Below the pieces are notes generated by a model. That model ran no database searches and was not told the origin of the DNA. It saw nothing but the letters and a program-made list of their open reading frames with translations. DNA of 64,000 bases, from NCBI RefSeq assembly GCF_904849725.1, contig NC_058518.1:417453081-417517080 (forward strand), read 5' to 3'. The DNA is from Hordeum vulgare subsp. vulgare (taxonomy: Eukaryota > Streptophyta > Magnoliopsida > Poales > Poaceae). This document shows, piece after piece, positions 1-9,968 of this stretch; positions within the stretch are counted from its first letter, which is position 1, and every line of letters begins with the position of its first letter. The position numbers and the translations under genes were made by a program.

Positions 1-1442
1 ATGCAATATGCAATTCCAGAGATTTTGATACCTTCCCTTGCTCTATCACATTGCCCAATTAGTGTTGTTATGGACAGTACTAGCATAGGATACGCTGAAA
101 TTGTACCCAGAACCAGAACCATGGAATATAAATCATGAAGTAAGGATGCATGATCTGTATATGTTCTGTCGCGGGTGGTACCAGTTATATCCCTACATGT
201 GCTGAAAGTCATCACTTTGTTGCTTCCTGACAATAACGTGCAGCATCCTACGTTGATTTATTAAAAGAAGTTTATCGTCCATGAGGCTTTCACGTTCATC
301 AGCATCAGGCACTATTATTAAAGTTAGAACCTGTCTCATACCATTGCATTTGTGTCCAGTCACATTAGTACTAGTAACTATAACTTGCAGCAGCACTTGA
401 TTTTATTTTTTATAGAAGATTTGTTGTCATAAGGTAATGATCACTCAAGGGGTAGCCCCAAGGGGAGATGTTGCGATTTCAGGTACCTTTTGTGGAGCTC
501 AAATACATGAACAAATTTAGCATTTCTTTAACGAAAAAGAAAGAGATGGTCCTGTGTTGATGGATTCACACATACTTTTTGTTATCTTCACCATTGCCAT
601 TCAGAAACTGAAGTTTTCATCACTTAAAATTCTTTAGATTTGAGCTAACCAGCCTTTTTGTCACCTCCGGTCAAATGCAGATGTTCAAGCCTTGAAAGCA
701 TGTGAGGCGAGCAGAAACAAAAATCAGAAAACATGAAATACTTTCATGCGCTTTCGTTTCAGGTACATAAGCATAGTACATAACTACATGTACTAATGGT
801 TAAAGCTTATGAAAACTACCAGCGCACTTTGTTTCCAAATGTTTTGCTGTTGCTTTTGCAATCGGCATCGAACTGAAACTGTATATTTTCTTTCATATCA
901 TCAGGCTAAATGTTGAACGCATCTCACTCATACCATCTTCGTGAAGACTATAACACAACGTGCTGGAGTTTTGAGCTGTTGATGGAGAAGATTTGCAACA
1001 TCAAAAAATATAGTGTACTGTCAACTGAAAAGACATAGATGATCTCTAGATTGCTTTTATTTTTAGCAATCACTGAACTAGATTCGATGTTTCAAACAGT
1101 ACTTGTGATTTCTAATAAATGGCGGCAGTATAAACGTATTGACTTAAGAGCCTATTGACGTGAATCAATGTATTATTGCTGCACAAGAACTTGATTGGGA
1201 GGCAATTGGTACAATATTATGTGGGCACGAAGGGAAACAACTTGAGCTGCACTCTTCAGGTGGCTTTATTTCCAAATCTACAGGCTCCTCACTGTTAATT
1301 TCCACTAGGAAAACAAAACCTAGAATTACACATGTAACAGTTTACTGCCGAAATTAGCAGCAAAATCGGTACTTGGGGCTTGCATTATTGACAAAAGTAC
1401 TGAGTTCTGACATCCAGTAGTCATGATGATGGTTGCTCTCAC
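1..1442. other. Flank downstream of MSRB, no confirmed gene
   Basis: This is AT-rich sequence beyond the MSRB stop codon and should include its 3' UTR. I see no complete gene. On the minus strand, from about 205 to 1, one frame stays open after a TTTCAG acceptor-like site and could be an exon running out of the window, but I recognise no family in it. Nothing else is supported. Confidence 0.4.
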
Positions 1443-3166
1443 TCAACTAGCCTCTTCTTCAGAGGCCGGAACGAACTTGAGTGAGATACTGTTGACGCAG
1501 TGCCGCTCATCAGTCGGCGTGTTGAACCCCTCCCCTTTGAACACATGCCCCAGATGTCCTCCACAAGCAGCACATGTGATCTCAACTCGCCTCCCATCAG
1601 GATCCGCCTAAAGTGTTTGTTAGACAAAGAGATGTCACCACCGTAAGCATCAGCGCACGGAATGAATAGAAGAGAAAGGGAAATAACTGTGTCTGTCCTA
1701 GCAAATCACTGGAAATGGATGAGAGAATCGTACCGTCCGTTGTATGGCTCCTGGAAATCCTTCATAGAATGCTGGCCAACCGCACCCTGAGTTGAACTTC
1801 GTAGATGATTTGTACAAGGGGGTTCCGCAGCCAGCACACCCGTAAATACCCTCATCGAAGAACTTGTCATACTCACCTGTTCCAGGATACCTGAAACAAA
1901 TATGATCAAACGAAAATGTAACAGTGTTATGCTTGTAGTTTAATAGACCACCATATATGTAAGATGGAGTAGTAATTATGTTTTCAAAACAGAACCATAC
2001 ACCAGTAAATGAGGCACCAGTAATGCCGGTAGTGGTTGTAGGATAGGAACTAGATAGAGCGTTATCAAACAACTAAGCTTTTGTATGTATTGTCGTATTG
2101 GGTTGAATTGCACGTTCCATAACAATGAACTGTGTGATCTACAAAATAAATAAATAATGTGAAGTAGCAATTGATTTGTGGTAAAGCACCCATCCAGCTT
2201 TCTCAAGCTTCGTTTCCAAATTAGTAGATATTCTGATAGCTCAACTAATGAACCTGCTGTGCTTCAAGGAGGTAAACGTTTAACTTGCTATATGAGATCA
2301 TGTTCACACTACCTAAAACAGTTCTCTAAGAAATTTCTGGTTCGTTCTCATACCGATTGTCTGGAATACCGTTGTGGTTTCCGAAGAGACGAGCCTCAAG
2401 AGATGGTAACAGACAATACACTGTTGTCATTAATTTCACTATACCACTTTTACACTACCATGTTATGTGGTTGTTCCCAATGTCATGCTGGGAGTATATC
2501 GCTCTAGTATCTGATTAGCAAAATCATGCAGACTAGGAAGGTACATATATTGAAGATGTTCTGGCCGTCTAGGTACTAGAGAATCTTTAGATAAGAAAAC
2601 ACATAGTACATGACTTAATCTTGTGGACAGGCATCAGTAATTCAGTATGTGTTGCAACGCTATGGAATAACTAGGTACATATTCGCGGCGAAGATTCCAA
2701 AGGGTGTATCCAGATTCTAAAGACACCAACAGGCAACAGTAGAGATGTTCAAGCATGGTTGAAGATATATATACCGATCACATAAATTGGTTCCAGGAGG
2801 AAAACAGACAGACAGTAAGCCCGAGAAAAGATGAATCATGTAGTAGTAGTAGTAGTAGTACTAGTGGTGTCCTTACTCGGTGCCCTTGCGGCGGAGGATG
2901 CGGAACTGCTCCGGCGTGAGGACGGCCTCCCACTCCTCCTCCGACTTCTGCACGGGCCCCGGCGTGGGCGCCGACGACGACATCGCCACCACGGCGCCCG
3001 GCAACCGCCGTCCGGCTGGGCAGTAGGCCCGCGCCCGCGACCGCGAGCACGAGAGCGAGAGGGAGGCGGGGCGAGGGGACGACGCGGCGGCGGCGGCGGC
3101 GGCGGAGGAGGAGCGGGCGAGGAGGAGGGACGGGAGCGCGGAGAGGTGGGCGTGGGGGGACGCCAT
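1443..3166 (-). CDS. MSRB: Plastid methionine-R-sulfoxide reductase B
   Basis: Reduces the R epimer of methionine sulfoxide in proteins, probably in plastids, using thioredoxin-type reductants. There are three exons: 2877-3166, 1734-1890 and 1607-1443, with GT-AG introns of 986 and 126 bp. The joined frame is exactly 204 codons including the stop. The 203-aa product begins with an Ala/Ser/Arg-rich stretch of about 65 residues that looks like a transit peptide. The SelR domain follows: zinc-binding CxxC pairs at about C115/C118 and C161/C164, the SGCGWP motif with a probable resolving Cys near 133, and the catalytic Cys of RHCVN near 186. An upstream in-frame ATG at 3199 is possible, but the 3166 start gives the more typical transit peptide. 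The gene looks intact. The family is certain; the paralogue number is not assigned. Confidence 0.93.
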
Positions 3167-3582
3167 CCTCAGCTTGAGCAGGTGCTGGACTCCGCCCATT
3201 TCCCTTTCTCCTTTTCAGGCAGCTGTAGCGCAAGGGGGGAAGGGATCCCCGTTCGTTTTCCTGGTCGTGATTTTGTTTCTGATAAGGTTCTGCAGCCTCC
3301 TCACCTGAAACTCGAAGGCAGGAATTGCACATAGCACGGGGCAGCTCTGTTCGGTTGGCGCTTGGCAGCAGTTTCAGTCCAGATGGATTAGCTACTGGAA
3401 TTGAAAATTTTCCATCGAATTTATTTGAGGATTCTAGTTTTGCAATGAGAACACACCAAACTACAAAGTAAGTCTGGACTGGAGTATCCACCATCTGGAG
3501 ACCGGAGTGGTGGAGTTCTCCTCTCCAGGCATTCTCAAAGGGGATCCGCAACTTTGGTGTTCAACGGGAGACGGGTTTTATA

Positions 3583-3630
3583 CTCCTCCTATACCTAAAT
3601 AATTGTAGTTGGAAAGAACTACAGAGGGAG
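3583..3630. mobile_element. Stowaway MITE remnant, internally deleted
   Basis: A 48-bp element between TA dinucleotides (3581-3582 and 3631-3632). It begins CTCCTCCTATACC and ends GAGGGAG, a degenerate Stowaway (Tc1/mariner) terminal repeat pair with most of the interior missing. The inner AATTGTAGTTGGAAAG is of the kind found in grass Stowaway families. It lies a few hundred bp upstream of the MSRB start. Confidence 0.55.
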
Positions 3631-3970
3631 TAAATCACGACACCTAGTATGCATTGCGGACTTTTGATCAGTTGTCGACGACATAGTCAAAATCTTGAAG
3701 CCAACATCCCTCTCTATTACCTAGTCGTGATCCAGTGAAATAAACTCAGTCATGAAGAAAAGGTGGGTGTATATCATAAGAAGATGACAAGGTGACACCA
3801 AAAATGAGCATGCATTGCATTGGAAGACCAACAGGTGGGGAAATCATATCTCAGTACTGACTGGGAATGTCAGATTTATAACGTCACAAGTTGTTCATTG
3901 TTTGCTCAGGTTCTTGCAAATGCGGTGGGTCATGATGCAGTTTCATATTCACAAACATGCAAACCGTCTA

Positions 3971-4077
3971 CTCCCTCCGTTCCTTCTTATTATAAGACGT
4001 TTTAGACAGCTGATTTTGAATTGTTTTGGGTGATGTCTGAACTATCTAAAACGTCTTATAAAAGTGAACAAAGGGAG
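3971..4077. mobile_element. Stowaway MITE (Tc1/mariner type)
   Basis: A 107-bp element starting CTCCCTCCGTTCC and ending GAACAAAGGGAG, with inner complementary arms AAGACGTTTTAGA and TCTAAAACGTCTT that would fold into a hairpin. The left TA target dinucleotide is intact (3969-3970); the right one reads CA. It is non-autonomous and non-coding. Confidence 0.85.
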
Positions 4078-4427
4078 CATATGATGTAACTTTAAGTTTA
4101 CAGTATATCAGCACATACATGAGAAAGATGAATGCAAAATTGTTCCCGTATGAAAATGCCAAATGTGTCAGTAACAAGGATGGATGCTACATCATTTCCC
4201 AGTTAAAACAGGCACTGTGCGAAATATCTGAATATATCAGACCTCTAAGCTAAAATTTGACTATATCCAGCATTTGATTTATCAAGCACATCCTTCAAAA
4301 ATGACAATCTAATGACTACTGCATCATATACAACAAAGCATCAAGCTGAAGACATAAATGCAAGTTTGTCAGCTAACAGTTGATACTAGATTCTAGGAAC
4401 TCGGAAGGGAATCATTAGGTGATCTCA

Positions 4428-5921
4428 TCAATCGGTGTCATCGTAATCGCTATCCTCTTCCATATCATCATCGTCCTCATCTTGTACTTGCTCCTCGAAC
4501 CTATCTCTGTCAAAGGAATTATCATCCTCCATTTCTTCAACTCCAATCGTGTCATACTTCATACGCTCATCAAATTTCGCATCGGAGCAGTTGAGCAGCC
4601 ACGCGAGAGAGCATGTGAACCCCTTCTTAGCCACAATCTCATGCCGATATCTTATAGTGGATTCGAGGCCATATGTAAAGAATGCAGGGAACTCAACCAG
4701 CTCCTCCAAATCCCTCTCCATTTCATTCTTGAAGTACTCGAAGTTCATCTTCATTATATCCATGTTCAGTGCGAGCAATTGGGGGCACCCCACGACCATC
4801 TTGCTCACCTGAGACAGCAAGAAGCCACAACCTGTGAGGAAGTTGACATGCTTTAGAACCGCAGCTCGCCCAAGGCTAATGGCCTGTGGCATCCTCTCGA
4901 CCACTCTTCCGAAATCATCACCGCTGACCAAAATGCTGGACTCAAACAAGCTCTGCTGCTCAACAAGCTTGTCTCGCAGCTCAACTCCAAGAACATCAGG
5001 GTACTGAATCACAATGGATGGCAGCGCCTCCTTCCTGACCCCAAACTCTAGAAGCGCCTCAATGTTAGGCTTGACCCTTTCCTCCAACCCAAAGCCAAGG
5101 ACATACGGCTTCTTCTCGATCATTCTTGCAACGGCCAGCCTCTGCAGGCCAATGCCTTGAAGGTGTTCGACGAAAGGTTTAATGATTTTCCCGACCCGCA
5201 TGCCCAGCACCTCAGGGAAACGGGTGATGACGCCGCCGATCTGGCGCCTGGCGACGCCGATGCCGACGAGGTAGGCGACGGAGGTGCTCATGGTGCCCTC
5301 GAGCTTGAAGCCGAGGAGCTCCGGGTAGCGCTCGAGCACGCGCGGCACGTCCCCGGGCTTGACGTCCATGCCCTGGAGGTACTTGACGACGGGCGCGAGG
5401 TCGACGACGATGCTGGCGTGGAGCACCTGCGGGTAGCGGCGGAGCAGGTGGGGGAGCTCGTCGCGGCGGACGCCGATCTTGCCGAGGTAGTCGAGGACGG
5501 GGACCATGTTCTTGCGGACGCTGCAGCCGAGGGCGAGCGGGTAGGCGGCGAGGTCGTCGGGGCCGAGGCCGAGGGAGCGGAGGAACTCGACGCGCTCCCG
5601 CATGACGTCGACGGTGACGGGGAGCTCGAGGCCGGCGAGCTCGCCCGGGTCGACGCCGAGGGAGACGAGGAAGGCGTCGACGTCGGCGCGGCGCGCGGCG
5701 CGGTCGCGCTCCATGGTGAGGAGGCTGGGGCGGGCGTAGAGGGAGGAGGGCTGGGGCTGGCGCGGGCGGGCGGGGCCCGGGGAGCGGCGGCCCGGGCGGG
5801 GGCGGGACGAAGTGGAGGCGGAGGATGAGGAGGCGCGGAGGCAGAGGAGCCTGCGGAGGCTGGGGGAGGGGAGGAGGGGCGGCGCGGGGTGCGCGGAGAA
5901 GAGGAAGAGGGACTTCATCAT
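4428..5921 (-). CDS. mTERF4: Plastid mTERF protein, mTERF4/BSM/RUG2 type
   Basis: A 497-aa intronless ORF. The N-terminus is Ser/Arg/Pro-rich, consistent with a plastid transit peptide of about 65 residues. From about residue 90 to 430 there are tandem mTERF helical motifs, seen as repeated RYPxxLG and FPExLGM-like phrases spaced about 36 residues apart. The C-terminus is a strongly acidic tail rich in D and E. Plant mTERF proteins bind organellar nucleic acids, and the mTERF4 (maize) / BSM-RUG2 (Arabidopsis) group is known for roles in chloroplast gene expression, including group II intron splicing. The subgroup call rests on the length, the motif wording and the acidic tail. Start MM at 5921/5918. 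A hAT transposon begins 64 bp upstream of the ATG, so the ancestral promoter is displaced or lost. Confidence 0.85.
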   Translation of the reverse strand: MMKSLFLFSAHPAPPLLPSPSLRRLLCLRASSSSASTSSRPRPGRRSPGPARPRQPQPSSLYARPSLLTMERDRAARRADVDAFLVSLGVDPGELAGLELPVTVDVMRERVEFLRSLGLGPDDLAAYPLALGCSVRKNMVPVLDYLGKIGVRRDELPHLLRRYPQVLHASIVVDLAPVVKYLQGMDVKPGDVPRVLERYPELLGFKLEGTMSTSVAYLVGIGVARRQIGGVITRFPEVLGMRVGKIIKPFVEHLQGIGLQRLAVARMIEKKPYVLGFGLEERVKPNIEALLEFGVRKEALPSIVIQYPDVLGVELRDKLVEQQSLFESSILVSGDDFGRVVERMPQAISLGRAAVLKHVNFLTGCGFLLSQVSKMVVGCPQLLALNMDIMKMNFEYFKNEMERDLEELVEFPAFFTYGLESTIRYRHEIVAKKGFTCSLAWLLNCSDAKFDERMKYDTIGVEEMEDDNSFDRDRFEEQVQDEDDDDMEEDSDYDDTD

Positions 5922-5985
5922 TTCCGTCCGGGTGGGGAGGAGAGGAGAGGAGAGGTAGGGGTTTGGGGCGATGAGCCGATGAGAT
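5922..5985 (-). promoter_or_regulatory. Residual mTERF4 5' leader
   Basis: Only 64 bp of sequence separate the mTERF4 ATG from the left end of the hAT element. It is GA-rich on the plus strand, so pyrimidine-rich on the coding strand, as is common in grass 5' UTRs. No core promoter is visible within it. Confidence 0.5.
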
Positions 5986-6298
5986 TAGGGACGGCAATGG
6001 GGCCCCATGCCCGCGAAACCCATAGGGACTTCATCCATTTGGGGTTGGGATGGGTGAAAATCTCATCCATGGGATATTTAGTGAACTTATTTATTCTCAT
6101 AGGGTATAATGGGGATGGGGATGATATCCTATTCCCAGACCCGATACCCAATGGGGACCCGTATTTTAGATATGACATGTAGGACCATGTATATATCTAT
6201 ATATATAATGCAGTCAACCCTAAAAAAAATCAATAACTCTACCTCTCATAACGCCCTCACGGGAGTCACGACCTCACCCGCCCCAGCCGCCGCCAGCC

Positions 6299-6484
6299 AT
6301 GACGAAGTCAACACGTCCTCCTAGATCGGTTGCTACACGAGAAGCACAGGCACAACGTCGTCGCTCCAAGTTCGAGGAGAACGCAGCTTCTCAAAGCCCG
6401 TCGCGTTCATCAGCCAAGACCAAGGCACCAGCAGCTCTCCTACAGCCATCCATCTCCATGGTGATCTCTCTCTCTCTCCCTCCA

Positions 6485-6524
<40 letters not shown>

Positions 6525-9439
6525 TTCACCTTCAGGAGACAGCTTCCAATCTCTCCTACAGCCTGAAACAAAGAATCTCTCCTACAGCGTGCCTGAGAAC
6601 CTTGTCTTGTTCCTTTCTTGGAGATTGGAAGCTGCAAAATTCCTTGTCCCTTGGCTTGCAAACTTTTAGATTGATTGTAGCACTGTTTGTAATCCACAAA
6701 TTTTTGGGGAAGATTCAGTTGTAAATACCTCGTCTCCTACAAACTTTTAGATTGATTCTAGTACTGTTTGTACTGTGATTTTCCTTGTCCCTTGGCTTGC
6801 AAACTTTTAGATTGATTGTAGTACTGTTTGTAATCCACAAATTTTTGGGGAAGATTCAGTTGTAAATACCTCATCTCCTGCAGTCATCCATCTCCATGCT
6901 AGCAGTGGGTAATTATTCAGTACTTTCATAAATTAAAATCACACTTCTTTACTATACTGATGAATAAAATCATATGTTTAAAAGGTACTTGTTTCATATT
7001 GTAGGTCCTTGATCCATTGGATTCCATCGCTGGAGGCAGCAGGCTAGTCACAGCTCCTACTCTGACATCCCCTCAACATCAAGAAGATGAGGTACCCGTA
7101 TCACAGGTTGAGCCCATGAATACAGATTCAGTTGTCATAGAGGAAGACAACGAAGAAGATGAAAAAGAAGCGGCAGAAAATGAAGAAGAAGAAGTAGTGG
7201 TTCGTCCTAGGAGGAAGTTGACATCTCCTGTTTGGAAGGAGTTTAAGAAAGTGAAAGTGATGAACAGAATGAAGGCCCAGTGTAACTGGTGCTCAAAGAA
7301 GCTTGGAGGGGAACCAACAAATGGAACAAAGCATCTCCATGACCATTTAAAGATATTTCCATATCACAAGAGGCCTACGGACAGCAAGAAGCAAACTTCT
7401 TTGAGGTATAGTTCGAATGTACAAGGTGGGAAAGTTGTTGTAGAGAACTATACTTTTGATCAGGATGTTGCTAGAAAGGCTCTTGGTTCCATGATTCTTC
7501 TGCATGACTATCCCCTATCAATTGTTGATCACATTGGGTTTAGAAAATTTGTTTCTGCACTCCAGCCATTATTTAAGATGGTGACAAGAAATACTATTAG
7601 GAATGATATCTTAGATAGCTATAAAGTTGAAAAGAAGAGGGCTATCAACTACATGGAGAAAAATAAAAGCAGGGTGGCAATCACTACGGATATGTGGACA
7701 TCTGAACATCAGAAAAGAGGTTACATGGCTATCACATCGCATTTTGTTGATGAATCTTGGAAGCTTCGCAGCTATATTATGAGGTATTTTTGGTCATACG
7801 TTTTGTGTTATTTTTTATGCAAATTGTAGTACCACTGTTGTATAGTATAGTCTCTAATAACAAGCTTTTGCATTTTTCATTTTCAGATTTATTTATGTTC
7901 CAGCGCCACATACAGCTCGTGTAATTGCTGAGGTACTTCATGATGCACTAGTTGAATGGTATCTGGAAGATAAGGTATCTACATTGACTGTTCATAATGC
8001 CACAACAAATGATGCTTGCATTCCCATGTTAGAGAATCTGATAGGTCCAAGTAAGCTTATGTTAGGTGGCAAGCTTTTACATATGCCTTGTTGTGCGCAT
8101 ATTCTTAACTTGATAGTCAAGGATGGTTTGGATGTGTTAGAAGAATCAATTGAGAAAATCTGTGATAGTGTTGCATTCTGGACTAGCACACCTAAGAGAA
8201 TAGGGAATTTTCAAGAGGTTGCCAAGATGCTGAAAGTAGACCAAAGTAAAAAATTATCCCTTGATGTGAAAACACGATGGAAATCTACGTACTTTATGCT
8301 TAGTGTTGCTTTACGCTACAAGAGTGTATTTAATCGCTTGAGGCAGCGGGAAAAGACCTTTACTTGTGCTCCTAGTGATGATGATTGGAAATTTTGTGGA
8401 GAAGTCTGTGATAGGCTTAAGTTGTTTGCTGACATTACTGAGATATTTTCTGGGACTCAGTATGTGACTGCTAATATTTACTTTCCAAAGATTTGTGAAA
8501 TTAAAATGAATATAAGGAAGTGGTCGAAGTGTGGGAATGAAATTATTGAAGCTATGCCAGATGCTATGAGTGCAAAATTTGACAAGTACTGGTCTGATAT
8601 CCAAGGCCTCATGGGTATTGCTACACTCCTTGATCCACGGTTTAAGATTGATATGTTGCATGTGTGCTTTGAAATGCTCCTTGGTGACGAGTCCATTATT
8701 GATGCTGAGAGTAAAGTTTGTGAGATTCGTGAGTTAGTGTCTAGCCTGATGCTTGAATATCAAATGGAGACTGACCAAGAGAATACGGAGGCCCAATCTG
8801 TCTCCAATTCTGCAATGGAAGCTAATGAGGTGATGTCCATCTTCAGTGCACGGGTAGCTAGAAAGAGGCCCGCAACCAGTTTATCCAGAACAGAGTTAGA
8901 CCGCTACTTGGATGATGAGTATGTGCCAGCTACTCAAGAGAATTTTGATGTATTGGGGTGGTGGAGTGTTGCTGGTTCACGTTACCCAACTTTGAGGGCT
9001 ATTGCACGTGATATATTTGCCATCCCAGTAACTACAGTAGCTTCCGAGTCAGCGTTTAGTACAAGTGGAAGAGTACTAAGTGAGCATCGCAGTCGTCTCA
9101 CCCCTGATTTGCTAGAAGCTTCAATGTGTTCACAAAACTGGGAGAGAAACAGAGCTAAAGGTTTACACATTTCTCTATCCTCCGATCCTTTAACCATTTT
9201 CAGTTTTATGATTACAAGAAATTTATGTTTTTGATTTTTTTGGACATGTCACATGTAGATGATGAGAAGACCGAGGCTGCTAGTTTCTGGAGTTGCCTTG
9301 ACGATATACAAGAAGGTTTAGAGGTGAGTCATTCTAAGATTGTACATGGTACCATTTTTCAACTTTGAAGATTTTTCTCTATTCATCAAGATTTTTCTTA
9401 CGATTTTCTTATGTGTTTGTGCAGCGCATCACACTGTAG
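6299..9439 (+). CDS. hAT transposase, BED-finger RICESLEEPER-like
   Basis: Cut-and-paste transposase with five exons: 6299-6460, 7005-7783, 7887-9160, 9259-9323 and 9425-9439. All introns are GT-AG, and the phases join to 765 codons including the stop, with no frameshift or internal stop. Exon 1 supplies an ATG; without it the long ORF has only a TTG start, so I prefer this model. The features are an acidic linker, a BED-type zinc finger at about residues 130-175 (CNWC, then HLHDH), an RNase H-like catalytic region beginning near TTDMWTS, and a C-terminal hAT dimerisation region near 650-735 (YPTLRAIARD, VASESAFS). The short last two exons are the least certain part. Expression is unknown. 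Confidence 0.82.
6465..6520. repeat. (CT)n microsatellite in transposase intron 1
   Basis: An almost pure CT dinucleotide tract of about 56 bp, interrupted once by CCTCCATCC, starting five bases inside the first intron of the hAT transposase. It makes a long pyrimidine stretch next to the donor site. Confidence 0.9.
6641..6879. repeat. Direct duplication of about 98 bp in intron 1
   Basis: Two near-identical copies, 6641-6738 and 6782-6879, both starting TCCTTGTCCCTTGGCTTGC and ending ACCTC(G/A)TCTCCT. They are separated by a partial third copy of the central AAACTTTTAGATTGATT motif. This is a local intronic tandem duplication inside the hAT element and is non-coding. Confidence 0.88.
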
Positions 9440-9968
9440 AGGGTTTCCTTATGTGCTCACTGCAACTTAGCTCAACTTCAACAAAGAACGATGCCGAAGA
9501 CAAACCAAGGCTGTAGCTGTTAGCTTGCTACCTCTGCAATACTTTTACACACGGCCATGTTTACCTTAAGTTAGTTATGGTCGCATGGAACCTTTTGTTT
9601 GATTCAATAAATTATGTCTAGTGAGTCACACAGATTTTGTAGTCAATAAATTAGGTCAAGTGAGTCAGACAAATTTCGTCCTTTTATCGAATGTGGTCAT
9701 GTGGAACATTGGTGTTTGCAATGTTGTTCCACTAATTTTGTCATAATCAGTATTTCTCTTGATTATATTTTATCACATTACATAAAAATGATTGTTTGTT
9801 TATGAGGATGGGGACCCTAATGGGGCCCCGCTCCCCAGTGGGGCATGGGTATGGGAAAAATTTATCCCCGGTCATGTAAACGGGGATGGGGACGGGGTGC
9901 TGCGGAATAGATGGGTACGGGGATGTTCTAGGGGTCCCCATAGGGGATTGTCCCCATTGCCACCCCTA

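Larger units (their letters stand above)
3167..4427. other. Intergenic: MSRB promoter side and mTERF4 3' flank
   Basis: About 1.26 kb between two minus-strand genes, so it should hold the MSRB promoter and 5' UTR (near 3167-3560) and the 3' UTR of mTERF4 (near 4427). It contains two Stowaway-type MITE sequences, listed separately. I see no further coding sequence and no convincing TATA box that I can place with confidence. Confidence 0.5.
5986..9968 (+). mobile_element. hAT transposon with intact-looking transposase
   Basis: A 3,983-bp element bounded by 17-bp terminal inverted repeats: left TAGGGACGGCAATGGGG (5986-6002), right complement TAGGGGTGGCAATGGGG (9952-9968), differing at two positions. 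Subterminal GGGGATGGGGA-rich motifs lie at both ends. It holds one complete transposase gene. The 8 bp to the left (GATGAGAT) and right (GGAATAAC) do not match, so there is no visible target-site duplication. The left flank is the mTERF4 5' region and the right flank is gypsy gag sequence. Confidence 0.85.

Noticed and set aside
2831..3334. Plus-strand ORF of 167 codons opposite MSRB exon 1
   Set aside because: It is a GC-rich shadow of the transit-peptide exon; composition is Arg/Gly-rich with no family features, while the minus strand encodes a clear MSRB with matching splice sites.
5157..5997. Long ORFs on both strands overlapping mTERF4
   Set aside because: These are shadows caused by the high GC of the mTERF4 N-terminal half; translations are low-complexity Asp/Glu/Val or Pro/Arg strings.
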